From positions 1 to 64,000 of the forward strand of contig CAZHTM010000005.1 in NCBI GenBank assembly GCA_964535735.1: a DNA stretch of 64,000 bases, read 5' to 3'. Below, piece after piece: positions 52,097-61,298 of the stretch (position 1 is its first letter; every line of letters starts with the position of its first letter). The stretch is from J089 sp964535735 (GTDB lineage: Bacteria; Fidelibacterota; Marinisomatia; Marinisomatales; J089). A program made the translations under genes and the position numbers. The notes beneath the pieces are model-generated. The model did no database searches and was not told the origin of the DNA. It worked only from the letters and a program-made list of their open reading frames with translations.

Positions 52097-53697
52097 AACT
52101 TTTTGCATCGCGCGCCCAAAACTGGACTCGCTTTTACTTTCAAACGTTCAAGAATCGAGAATGGCGGGCCAGGATCATTTGTTAGAAAAAACATCGGAAC
52201 GCCTCTATCAACCATCGTTTTTAGTTCCGCCGTAGTTAATGGTGGTTTATAAATGGCCATACTCAGTTGACTTAACAAATACTGATTTCGTAAAACATCA
52301 TTACTCTTGTCCAGATAAGTTATCACTATCGGAGTTGCCGTTGTATAAATCCTAAAATGATTCGCCAAGTGACGACGATCTACTAGTACAATGGCTTTAT
52401 CAGGCAAAAACGAACGTAATCCCATGACTAAATTGGGATACGGTGTTCCCCGAAGATAATACCCGCTAAACCCCGTCATCTCTTTACTATGATAACGCCT
52501 GAAATTTGTATAAGGTATCACTGATTTATAGGCCTGGATATATTGATACCCATTAACAAAAATTAAAAATGTAAATACGGCGCCTAAAGTCAGAATTTTC
52601 CGTCGGCTCCCGTCTGTAAACCAGCCCAAGCCTACCAATACCATCCCGGCGAATATGGTAGGAATCCATTGCTCTGGATCCCAGGGAAGCCAGAAGAAAA
52701 AATGAAAAGAAATCAATCCTAAATACAGAGTAAAAAATGCGGTAATTCCCGGTCGTTTTTTCCAAGCCTTTTTAATAGTCATAATCATGAATACGGTTCC
52801 AAGGACCATTTCTCCCAACATCCAAGGTCCTTCACCGGTTTCACCGATCAACATACGCCGAAAGCCCGTCCATGCTTCTACAGCCTGGTCAAGAATATGT
52901 GGGGTCACTGAAAAAAATTCGCCAGTCACATGGTACTCAAAAAGCCATTGGAGTGCCCCCGCAACAGTGGTAATGCCATTGATCCCTACAATCAGAAATC
53001 CGAACCAAACCAAACCCGTCATCAGTGCCGAGACACCGATCAGCAGGAATTGCTTCCATGATAGTTTCCTTTTCAATACATGACCGCCTAAAACAGACAC
53101 AATGGTTAAGACCATAATCCCGTTTTCGAGATGTGCCATAACGGAGAGGGCCAGGGTAAACCCCAATATTCCTTCTGGTCCATAGAATACATAGTGTCGG
53201 ATATTGGGTAAGCCATGTTTTATCCATCCCAGATAAGCAAAGGTGAGGTAAACACAGATCTGTTGGAAAAAGAGCAGAATTTCTTTTTCTTCACCCTGAG
53301 TGGCAAACATCCAGCGACCATGAAAGATAATCGTTAGGGATGTTAACAGAAATGCTATGCGCTTAAGCTTCAGAATACGGTATAACCCCCAATACATGAG
53401 AGCTGAATTCAAAGCGGCAAAAATAATTTCCCGAATACTCACCACCACATGTGGATCCGTACCCGGAAGCATTAGACTAACCAATCGGGTTAATGGAAGC
53501 ACCAGTGTATGGGCAAAAAAGAATATGACAGTAGAGGGCATCGTGGACCAGTCCTGCACAATGGTTGCCGACATAAGGCTGTCCCAACGACGAAATCCCG
53601 GCATTGGGAAAATCAAATATAGAATCGCTGTACAAAGCGCTAATACGAGAGCCGGGAATCCGGGACTAATATGAATATTCCTTGGTTTCATTTCCAT
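52063..53697 (-). CDS. Uncharacterised polytopic membrane protein (possibly GT-C type)
   Basis: A 544-aa protein with about 11 hydrophobic segments and a C-terminal soluble part (about 430-544). The first loop reads FPMPGFRRWDSLMSATIVQDW, with Asp near the membrane edge, and a later loop has ATQGEEKEILLFFQQ. This is reminiscent of GT-C glycosyltransferases, but no diagnostic motif is certain. It is the only minus-strand gene between the pilin genes and converges with the spermidine-synthase-like gene (34-base overlap). A glycan-related role is inferred weakly. Confidence 0.55.
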   Translation of the reverse strand: MEMKPRNIHISPGFPALVLALCTAILYLIFPMPGFRRWDSLMSATIVQDWSTMPSTVIFFFAHTLVLPLTRLVSLMLPGTDPHVVVSIREIIFAALNSALMYWGLYRILKLKRIAFLLTSLTIIFHGRWMFATQGEEKEILLFFQQICVYLTFAYLGWIKHGLPNIRHYVFYGPEGILGFTLALSVMAHLENGIMVLTIVSVLGGHVLKRKLSWKQFLLIGVSALMTGLVWFGFLIVGINGITTVAGALQWLFEYHVTGEFFSVTPHILDQAVEAWTGFRRMLIGETGEGPWMLGEMVLGTVFMIMTIKKAWKKRPGITAFFTLYLGLISFHFFFWLPWDPEQWIPTIFAGMVLVGLGWFTDGSRRKILTLGAVFTFLIFVNGYQYIQAYKSVIPYTNFRRYHSKEMTGFSGYYLRGTPYPNLVMGLRSFLPDKAIVLVDRRHLANHFRIYTTATPIVITYLDKSNDVLRNQYLLSQLSMAIYKPPLTTAELKTMVDRGVPMFFLTNDPGPPFSILERLKVKASPVLGARCKKFQLWRLEVKGP

Positions 53698-53815
53698 TTC
53701 TCAACTCAAATTAAGTCATCTATGAACATGTTTAAGCCGAAAAAATATCCTTTGTTTAGCATGACTTGCAGGGTTGCGAAATAATACCGGGTGGTTTAGT
53801 TTCTGCAACATTCCC

Positions 53816-55429
53816 ATGGTTACAATAACAAAATCCCATCGCCATCAATATTCGGGTTTTTCACTCATGGAACTCGTAATGGTCATGATCATTATCGCGA
53901 TCCTTAGCGGCATTGGTGCTCGGTCGCTAATGCGTGTTTTTGACAATGCCAATGTGAACGGAACAATTGCTGAAATGCGTATTTTGGCCGAAGGGATCGT
54001 TGGAAATCCCGATATTATGGAAAATAATATTCGAACCAATTATGGATACGTTGGCGATACGGGTCAACTCCCCCCTACTCTTAGGGATTTGGTATCCAAT
54101 GAATCCGGTGTCACAGGATGGGATGGTCCGTATATCGATGTCGGTTTTTCTGATGATCCTGATTATTACCTGACCGATGCCTGGGGTAATAATTATGTGT
54201 ATGTTGTACCCTCTGACCCCACGCAACCTCCAATTATCTACACCCCTGCCGACGGGGATACCATCACTAAAAAAATCGGGAATAGTGTAAATGAACTGCT
54301 GAACAACACGATAAAAATCAGACTATTAACTTCGAAGGATGTGGAAATAGACGACTCATCGGGTAAGGTGGAAGTGAAATATGCAGGTTCTTACCATACA
54401 TTGAGTTTTAATTCGACCGAAGGCAATTTCACGGGTTCGGTACCGATAGGAATTCATTTAATCCGGGCGATATCTGCCGGCGATACGGTGTATAAATCAG
54501 TATCCGTCTCACCGGGAAATCGAACCACCAACAACAGTATTGAAATCACAGTCTATGCCAGTTATGGTCATGTCACGTATGTTGATGGATCAGCTTCGGT
54601 GGAAACAACTACTCAAAACGAAGTGTACTTTGATGTGCATAATTCAGGAAGCACCACGATGCCCATCAATAAAATGACCCTCACCTGGGAAGCAGCCACC
54701 CAAAATTGCTGGAATTGTGCCACACCCTATTTGGAAGAAGTCAAAGTGGCAGGCACTTCTCACTGGAAATGGGATGTGAATAGTACCGCTTTATCCCCCA
54801 GCGATGCGCAAATAGTTCTGGGTGCCAAAATCCAAATCTATTCCGGCGATATGACCTTGGGTCCCTTTATTTTTAAAGATGCCGCCGATGGGACGGGCGC
54901 AGCCGTTGATATGCGGGGCACGACGTTTACCATTAAACTTCAGTCCCAGATCGCTCCAACTCAAACCATCATATTTACAACTGAAGGAGTGTGTTCTGAC
55001 CCTAATCTTTCACTCTCTGGAACCGTCACTAGTGATACACGCAACGTGTATTTTCCTTTAAAAAACACGGGTTTTGTGACCACCGAATTGACCAGTATCC
55101 AAGTTAGTACAAATATTTCCGCCTCCACCGCCTACCTGGAAACCGTGTTTCTAGCGGGAAACACGGTGTGGCAAGCTGATAATGCCAATTGTGGTTCGGT
55201 CCCCCGCCAACGGATAGATAGCAATATACAGGCGACTATTCCGTTTTCTAGTTGTAGTTATACTAATCCCAGTTGGACTGCGGGCCAGTCACAAACTCTG
55301 CGTATGCGGATTTATGACGGCACTACTGGAACGGCCGCGGTGACCGGCGGCTTCTCAGGAATTGTCTTTGATATCACCTATAATTATGCCTGTGGTGCCT
55401 CACAGACAACATCCATTCCGATCCCATAA
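53816..55429 (+). CDS. Giant modular pilin 3 (537 aa)
   Basis: Leader ends HRHQYSG, stem FSLMELVMVMIIIAILSGIGA with Glu5. The GspG-like core has YGYVGDTGQLPPTLRDLV, GWDGPYIDVGF and DAWGNNYVYVVP. The linker ends HLIRAISAGDTVYKSVSV. The first module has CWNC (about residue 301), PYLEEV and SHWKWD; the second has paired Cys near its end. It is a close paralogue of the genes at 46126 and 47748 but separated from them by 4.5 kb and one opposite gene, so duplication was followed by insertion or rearrangement. An upstream in-frame ATG at 53774 would give an unusually long leader. Confidence 0.85.
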   Translation: MVTITKSHRHQYSGFSLMELVMVMIIIAILSGIGARSLMRVFDNANVNGTIAEMRILAEGIVGNPDIMENNIRTNYGYVGDTGQLPPTLRDLVSNESGVTGWDGPYIDVGFSDDPDYYLTDAWGNNYVYVVPSDPTQPPIIYTPADGDTITKKIGNSVNELLNNTIKIRLLTSKDVEIDDSSGKVEVKYAGSYHTLSFNSTEGNFTGSVPIGIHLIRAISAGDTVYKSVSVSPGNRTTNNSIEITVYASYGHVTYVDGSASVETTTQNEVYFDVHNSGSTTMPINKMTLTWEAATQNCWNCATPYLEEVKVAGTSHWKWDVNSTALSPSDAQIVLGAKIQIYSGDMTLGPFIFKDAADGTGAAVDMRGTTFTIKLQSQIAPTQTIIFTTEGVCSDPNLSLSGTVTSDTRNVYFPLKNTGFVTTELTSIQVSTNISASTAYLETVFLAGNTVWQADNANCGSVPRQRIDSNIQATIPFSSCSYTNPSWTAGQSQTLRMRIYDGTTGTAAVTGGFSGIVFDITYNYACGASQTTSIPIP

Positions 55430-55468
55430 CATCCCATTTATAGTGATCTTGACATCTCTTTATCAGAT

Positions 55469-55597
55469 TTACATATTATTTATCACGATATAGAAAACAA
55501 CAGCGTAGATTACGGTAATAAGAAGTAAAACCCAGAGCGGATATTTACGTTTAAATAATATTTCTTTCCAGAGTGGTTGAATGCTTTCCTGTCCCAA
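55469..55597 (-). CDS. 42-aa single-TM protein
   Basis: A short gene with TTG start and a perfect AGGAGG six bases upstream. The product starts MGQESIQPLWKEI, has a basic FKRKYP, then one TM (about residues 21-38, LWVLLLITVIYAVVFYIV). Nothing identifies its function. The strong ribosome site, positive-inside charge pattern and clean stop make it a believable small membrane protein. The rest of the 55430-55772 gap shows nothing else. Confidence 0.55.
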   Translation of the reverse strand: MGQESIQPLWKEILFKRKYPLWVLLLITVIYAVVFYIVINNM

Positions 55598-55772
55598 ATT
55601 TTTCCTCCTAATTCTGTTTTTACCTTAAAGTGTACCTAGTAACAGGATCATTTGCAAGCATTGACTCGTGACATAGGATTCGTTGAAAGTCATCTATTTT
55701 TTACAGTAATATCAACAGGTATTAATATTACCTCAATAAAAAGTACAACACGTCATATCTCAGAGGTGCATC

Positions 55773-56072
55773 GTGGAAAATGATTATCTAAAAGATCCGG
55801 AATTCCAAGAACTTATAAGACAATATCTTGAATTTTTAAATAATGCCTTACCCGATGTCAAATCCAATCTCAGCAACAAAAACTTTTTAGAAGTCCAAAA
55901 ATTTGGTCACAATATGAAAGGCAGCGGTGGTGGATACGGCCTGGATGAATTCTCAGAGTTTGGCGCTCAAATAGAAAAAGCCGCTATGGTTCAGGATCAA
56001 CTCACCCTGGACAGCTTGTTGACTTCTTTTGAGAAAAAACTCAAAGAAACATTTGAGCGTTTCGCCGACTGA
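55773..56072 (+). CDS. Histidine phosphotransfer (HPt) protein
   Basis: A 99-aa single HPt domain. The phospho-acceptor site is in FGHNMKGSGGGYG (about residues 47-59), with His followed by the K-G-S motif typical of HPt domains. Flanking helices complete the four-helix bundle. It relays phosphate between a hybrid kinase and a response regulator. The start is GTG. The receiver-GGDEF gene begins 44 bases downstream and is the likely acceptor. No hybrid kinase is in the window; the histidine kinase at 14.6 kb has no receiver domain. Confidence 0.85.
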   Translation: MENDYLKDPEFQELIRQYLEFLNNALPDVKSNLSNKNFLEVQKFGHNMKGSGGGYGLDEFSEFGAQIEKAAMVQDQLTLDSLLTSFEKKLKETFERFAD

Positions 56073-56116
56073 TAAACTGTTTCGCTAAAACCGACAAAAA
56101 CAGGAACGGGAATTCC

Positions 56117-57019
56117 ATGCAAAAAACGGTCAAGGTTCTTATTCTCGAAGACGACCATTTTTTTATCGCCCCCATTCGCTACCACTTAGAAAAGGCGGGT
56201 TATAAGGTCTTTGTCCTGGATGTATTGGAAAATGCTGAATCTGCACAAGAACTGGTTTTTCAGCATTCACCCAACATCATTCTATGTGATATCCAAATGC
56301 GGCCCAATGGGTTTGAGATACTTAAGACGATTAAAAGTCATTCCCAATTACGACTGATTCCCTTCATTTTCATGACCGGGATTGAATCCCTGCCGGAACG
56401 AATCCGTGCCTATCTTGGTGGGGTGGATGATTTTATAATCAAACCCATTAACCGGGATGAAATGCTGGCAAAAATCAGTTCTATTTTGAAACGACAGGAC
56501 GATTTAGAGCATGCGATTTATTTAGACCCGCTTACTCAAATTTACAACCGTCGGTTTTTCCAAAAAGAATTGGTGCGCCAGATCAAATTGCACCGCCGCC
56601 ACGGAGATGGCTTTACCCTGGTGTTAATGGATTTGGACCATTTTAAATCCATTAACGACACTTACGGTCATTCCTGCGGAGACCAGGTACTCATTGCCTT
56701 TACCCGCTTTATCCAAAATAATATTCGGACAACGGATATTTTATCCCGGTGGGGCGGTGAAGAATTCTTCCTGATTATGGAGCGATCGGAAATTGATGGC
56801 GCTGTGAAAACAGTGGAACTTCTTCTTAAGAACCTCCAGGAACAAGTTAAAGTCCGCTGGAATGATCAGGTAATCAGTTTCACCTTTAGCGCCGGTGTCG
56901 CCCAATTTCCCACTCATGGTGAAGATCCCCAAGTGCTGATTGACACTGCTGACCGAGGGCTATACAAAGCCAAAGAATCTGGCCGTTGCCGTGTGGAAAT
57001 CGGAACGCCGGAGCCTTAA
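56117..57019 (+). CDS. Response regulator with GGDEF diguanylate cyclase domain
   Basis: A 300-aa PleD-like protein. The receiver (about 5-125) has LEDDH acidic residues, Asp in IILCDIQMRP (about 59), MTG and IKPI with Lys near 109. The GGDEF domain (about 135-295) has DPLTQIYNRRFF, DLDHFKSINDTYGH and the active signature RWGGEEFF (about 213-220). It should make cyclic di-GMP, a signal that commonly controls type IV pili and biofilm. The PilB in this window has an MshEN-type domain that could bind it. It overlaps the 3' end of the ClpB gene by 4 bases, convergently. Confidence 0.92.
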   Translation: MQKTVKVLILEDDHFFIAPIRYHLEKAGYKVFVLDVLENAESAQELVFQHSPNIILCDIQMRPNGFEILKTIKSHSQLRLIPFIFMTGIESLPERIRAYLGGVDDFIIKPINRDEMLAKISSILKRQDDLEHAIYLDPLTQIYNRRFFQKELVRQIKLHRRHGDGFTLVLMDLDHFKSINDTYGHSCGDQVLIAFTRFIQNNIRTTDILSRWGGEEFFLIMERSEIDGAVKTVELLLKNLQEQVKVRWNDQVISFTFSAGVAQFPTHGEDPQVLIDTADRGLYKAKESGRCRVEIGTPEP

Positions 57020-59121
57020 GAGGCCCGACGTTCCGCCGCGTCTTTCAGATCTGGTTTAACGATAATCCGCCCTTCTTCCAGCGCGATCACCGCTCGATGC
57101 GCTTCCGGATACTCCAGCATTACCCGCGATAATTCCGCCAGAATCTCCCGTTTAATAAGTCGTTTCACTGGCCGGGCACCATATTCCGGATCATACCCAT
57201 GTTCTGTCAGGTAATCCCGCACTTCATCGTTTATTACGATCTCCATGTTCGATTCTTTCACCTGTTTCAGCATACGGTTTAACTGAATATCCACAATTCC
57301 ACGAATCACGGATTGATCCAAATCGTTGAACTGGATCAGTTCATCAATTCGATTCAGGAATTCCGGACGTAGAACCGATTTCAGGTTTTCCTGTGCCAGG
57401 TTGGATGTCATAATGATAATGGTATTCTTGAAATTCACGGTGCGACCCTTGGCATCCGTCAATCGACCGTCATCCAGAATCTGGAGCAGAATATTGAGCA
57501 CATTGGGATGGGCTTTTTCAATTTCATCAAACAGGATTACGGCATAGGGCCGGCGCCGAATTTTTTCCGTGAGTTGGCCTCCTTCATCATAGCCCACATA
57601 TCCCGGTGGTGCCCCAATTAATTTGGCCACGGAATGGAGTTCCATATATTCACTCATATCGACACGGATCAGGGCCCGCTCATCATCAAATAGGGCTTCC
57701 GCCAGGGCTTTAGCGCATTCTGTTTTTCCTACTCCCGTATTCCCAGTAAAGAGGAAGGAACCCAGCGGCCGATTCTGGTCCAACACACCCATCTTCGACA
57801 TGCGAATCACATCGGCAACCTTGGTCAAGGCCAAATCATGTCCCACCACGCGGTTCCGGAGTTGATCCTCTAAATGGAGTAATTTTTCTTTCTCACCACT
57901 AAGCATTTTCGTGGTGGGGATTCCGGTCCATTTGGATACTATTTCGGCGATATCTTCTTCATCCACTTCCATTTTCAAGAAGTGGTGTTCCCGGGTGATC
58001 CGTTCGGTAGCCGCTTCAATCTCCCGTTCCAGTTTGGGTATTTCATCATAGAGAATGCGAGCTGACGTCTGGTAATCCCCGTTGCGTTGCGCCTGGTCAC
58101 TTTGATTCTGGAGCTCTTCTACACGGGACTTCAACGATTGTATTTGATTGACCGTCTCTTTTTCCCGTTCCCAGATTTTAGTCAAACTTTCCAACTCAGC
58201 TTTCAAGGCTTTAATCTCTGATTTGACCTGTTCCAACCGTTCCCGGGATTTGGCATCCTTTTCTTTTTTCAGCGCTTCCCGCTCCACTTCTAATTGTAGA
58301 AGTTTCCGCCGTTTATCGTCAATTTCCGCCGGCGCCGAATTCATTTCAATTTTCAGTTTAGCAGCGGCTTCATCCACCAAATCCACGGCTTTATCCGGTA
58401 GAAACCGATCCGATATGTATCGGTCAGAAAGACTTGCTGCTGCAATTAGGGCCGAATCTTTAATATGGAGTCCGTGATGGATTTCGTATTTATCCTTGAT
58501 TCCACGTAAAATAGTAATCGTGTCTTCAACGCCTGGTTCTGCTATGTATACCTGTTGGAACCGGCGTTCAAGCGCAGCATCTTTTTCGATATATTTTTGA
58601 TACTCATTGAGAGTGGTGGCCCCAATCACCTTCATCCGGCCTCGGGCTAGCTCCGGCTTAATCATGTTGGATACATCCATTTGACCTTCACCACCTCCGG
58701 CACCTACAATCATATGTAATTCATCAATGAATAAAATGATTTCGCCATCACTTTCGACAATTTTTTTAACAAAATTTTTCAACCGTTCTTCAAACTGTCC
58801 ACGATACATGGCCCCAGCAACCATAGCGCTGAGGTCCAATGCAATCAAGCGTTTACGTTTCAGGTTTTCCGGGACATCCCCTTCGATAATGCGACGGGCC
58901 AATCCTTCCACCACGGTAGTTTTTCCGGTTCCTGGTTCTCCAATCAGGACAGGATTATTTTTTGTCCGCCGCGTTAAAATTTGTATGATACGACGAATTT
59001 CATTTTCACGACCAATTACGGGATCCACCTTGCCTTGACGAGCCAATTCCGTAAGGTCAACGCCATATTTTTCCAGAGGGTTTACCCCTTCTTCAGGATT
59101 CATAGTTTGTTGCATATTCAT
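57016..59121 (-). CDS. ClpB-type disaggregase without the N-terminal domain
   Basis: A 701-aa Hsp100 ATPase. NBD1 has Walker A GEPGTGKTTVVEGLA (about residues 60-74) and ILFIDELHMIVGAG. A full-length coiled M domain (about 270-390, ending GDYQTSARILYDEIPKLE) follows. NBD2 has FTGNTGVGKTECAKALAEA, GAPPGYVGYDEGGQLTE and PEFLNRIDE. The usual 140-residue Clp_N substrate domain is absent, like the short ClpB form of other bacteria. The stretch between TSNLA and LRPEFLNR is about 15 residues shorter than usual. The M domain identifies it as ClpB rather than ClpA or ClpC. The start at 59121 has AGGAG 7 bases upstream; an earlier ATG at 59148 precedes that site. Confidence 0.88.
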   Translation of the reverse strand: MNMQQTMNPEEGVNPLEKYGVDLTELARQGKVDPVIGRENEIRRIIQILTRRTKNNPVLIGEPGTGKTTVVEGLARRIIEGDVPENLKRKRLIALDLSAMVAGAMYRGQFEERLKNFVKKIVESDGEIILFIDELHMIVGAGGGEGQMDVSNMIKPELARGRMKVIGATTLNEYQKYIEKDAALERRFQQVYIAEPGVEDTITILRGIKDKYEIHHGLHIKDSALIAAASLSDRYISDRFLPDKAVDLVDEAAAKLKIEMNSAPAEIDDKRRKLLQLEVEREALKKEKDAKSRERLEQVKSEIKALKAELESLTKIWEREKETVNQIQSLKSRVEELQNQSDQAQRNGDYQTSARILYDEIPKLEREIEAATERITREHHFLKMEVDEEDIAEIVSKWTGIPTTKMLSGEKEKLLHLEDQLRNRVVGHDLALTKVADVIRMSKMGVLDQNRPLGSFLFTGNTGVGKTECAKALAEALFDDERALIRVDMSEYMELHSVAKLIGAPPGYVGYDEGGQLTEKIRRRPYAVILFDEIEKAHPNVLNILLQILDDGRLTDAKGRTVNFKNTIIIMTSNLAQENLKSVLRPEFLNRIDELIQFNDLDQSVIRGIVDIQLNRMLKQVKESNMEIVINDEVRDYLTEHGYDPEYGARPVKRLIKREILAELSRVMLEYPEAHRAVIALEEGRIIVKPDLKDAAERRAS

Positions 59122-59380
59122 ATTGCCTCTCCTTTTTCGTCCTTCCACCTTGCCAAGGATATACCAAACCCGAATCTGCGACAGTCCGGTTCCGGTACTG
59201 GTCAGAGTGGCATCGTTCTAATGTAGGGGTGGCACATGTATCGCCAATCTGTCAGGGGATATTTAAATCAAAAACGAATAAAAAAAACTATGATCAAAAG
59301 AAACCTTTCACTTGTTCAATGCACCCAATATTGAGCATTTTCACCCGGTTTTTATTCATCTGAAACGTAAGAGAGACATC

Positions 59381-61264
59381 ATGAAAAATTCCTATCGATT
59401 AACTTGTGTTTTAACAGTCCTGTGCATCACCAGTTTATTGGTGGGCAAACCAAAAACACTCAAACGTTCTGAAATTCCCGATAAGTATAAGTGGAATCTT
59501 ACCGATATTTATTCTGATTGGACCGCCTGGGAGGCCGATTATCAACGTCTTCAGGATATTATGGACCAATATTCAGCTTTGAAAGGAACGTTGAATCAAG
59601 GCCCCGACGCTATTTTAAACGCTTATAAACTCTCCGATGAATTGGGCATCCTGGCTGAAAAAGTGTATAGCTACGCATCCTTAAATCGTGACGTGGACAG
59701 CCGGAATAATGACAACGCCGCAAAACTTCAACAGGTACAAATTCTCTTTTCCAAGTTTGGAACCGCAACGGCCTGGTTCGATCCTGAACTCCTGAGCATT
59801 CCCTGGGAAACCATGTCGACCTGGTTGGATCAAACGCCTGATCTGGCGCCCTATCGGTTCTCCATCGAAAACCTGTATCGTCAACAAAAACACGTTTTGG
59901 ATGAAGAAGGTGAACGACTGCTCTCCTACTTTTCCCGTTTTAACAGCACGCCGCGGTCCATACATTCTGAATTATCCACATCTGACATCAAATTCCCGGA
60001 TGTTGTATTGTCCACCGGAGATTCCGTTACCATCACCCCGGGTCAATATCGGTTGATCTTAAGCACCAACCGTAATCAGGATGACCGGCGTTTGGCCTTT
60101 GAAACCCGTAACGGACTCTATAATGCCAACATTAATACTTACGCGGCCATTTATAATGGGATTTGTCAGCGAGATTGGGCTGTGGCTCAGGCCCGTAATT
60201 ACTCCTCCACACTGGAGGCCGCTTTAGACAATAACAATATTCCCATGGACGTCTATCTTAATCTGATTCAGGAAGTCAAGAAAGGAACCGAATCGCTGAG
60301 AAAATATCACCGGCTGCGAAAGCAGGCTCTGGGACTTGATGAATATCACCTTTATGACAGCAGCATTCCAGTAGTGGATTTCAACAAGACCTATGAATAT
60401 GATGAAGTGGCAGACATCATTCAACACGGTGTTAAGATTCTGGGAAAAGATTATGGAAAGAAGCTAAAAGCAGCCTTTGAAGGCGGTTGGGTCGATGTCT
60501 ATGAAAATGAGGGTAAACGAGGCGGCGCCTACTCATCCGGTGTCTATGGCGTTCATCCGTATATGCTTCTAAACTACAGCGACACCATGGATGATATGTT
60601 TACGGTCGCCCACGAAATGGGGCATTCCATGCACACCATGTATGCCAATGAAAATCAACCCTACGCCACAGCCGATTACACGATCTTCGTTGCGGAAGTG
60701 GCATCCACTCTTAACGAAGCGTTGCTTCTGGATTATCTTTTGGAAAAATCCAAAGACCCCAAAGAACGTATTGCACTTTTATCCTTAGCGATAGATAATA
60801 TTGCAGGAACCTTTTTTACACAGGTCATGTTTGCTGATTTTGAATTACAAGCCCATAAACTGGCAGAAGAGGGAAAGCCTATTACAGCAGATGTTCTGAA
60901 TGGCATTTATCGACAGCTTCTTCAAGAATATTATGGTGACGACGTGGCGCATGACGACCTCTATGACATCACCTGGGCCCGGATACCTCATTTCTATTTC
61001 GCACCCTACTATGTGTTCCAATACGCCACCTGTTTTGCATCCTCAGCAAAAATTGTCTCGGATATCAAGGCAGCAAAAGGTCGGAAGCGGAAAAAAGTCG
61101 TGGAACGCTACCTAAATCTTTTGAAATCCGGCGGCAACGACTATCCTATGGAACAGTTGAAAGCTGCGGGTGTCGATCTCAGCAAGCCAGAGACCATCCA
61201 AGCTGTGCTGAAGCAAATGGAGTCACTAGTAGATCAGTTTGAAAAAGAAGTCAGCCAACTCTGA
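59381..61264 (+). CDS. Exported oligoendopeptidase F (M3 family)
   Basis: A 627-aa zinc metallopeptidase. It starts with a signal peptide MKNSYRLTCVLTVLCITSLL... (cleavage near residue 22), unlike the usual cytoplasmic PepF. The active site is AHEMGHSMHT (about 407-416), with a downstream Glu in VAEVASTLNEALLLDYLLE (about 435-453, split). FAPYYVFQYATCFASS near residue 550 is the conserved Tyr-rich C-terminal substrate region. It degrades oligopeptides, here probably in the periplasm. The start was chosen for the signal peptide and AAGAGAG upstream. It is divergent from clpB across 259 bases in which I see no clear regulatory site. Confidence 0.92.
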   Translation: MKNSYRLTCVLTVLCITSLLVGKPKTLKRSEIPDKYKWNLTDIYSDWTAWEADYQRLQDIMDQYSALKGTLNQGPDAILNAYKLSDELGILAEKVYSYASLNRDVDSRNNDNAAKLQQVQILFSKFGTATAWFDPELLSIPWETMSTWLDQTPDLAPYRFSIENLYRQQKHVLDEEGERLLSYFSRFNSTPRSIHSELSTSDIKFPDVVLSTGDSVTITPGQYRLILSTNRNQDDRRLAFETRNGLYNANINTYAAIYNGICQRDWAVAQARNYSSTLEAALDNNNIPMDVYLNLIQEVKKGTESLRKYHRLRKQALGLDEYHLYDSSIPVVDFNKTYEYDEVADIIQHGVKILGKDYGKKLKAAFEGGWVDVYENEGKRGGAYSSGVYGVHPYMLLNYSDTMDDMFTVAHEMGHSMHTMYANENQPYATADYTIFVAEVASTLNEALLLDYLLEKSKDPKERIALLSLAIDNIAGTFFTQVMFADFELQAHKLAEEGKPITADVLNGIYRQLLQEYYGDDVAHDDLYDITWARIPHFYFAPYYVFQYATCFASSAKIVSDIKAAKGRKRKKVVERYLNLLKSGGNDYPMEQLKAAGVDLSKPETIQAVLKQMESLVDQFEKEVSQL

Positions 61265-61298
61265 TACTTCGGACATTTCGTCCTATAGAAATAAGTAG

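Noticed and set aside
59122..59380. Search for a heat-shock (sigma32 or CIRCE) element upstream of the ClpB gene.
   Set aside because: No CTTGAA/CCCCAT pair and no TTAGCACTC inverted repeat were seen.
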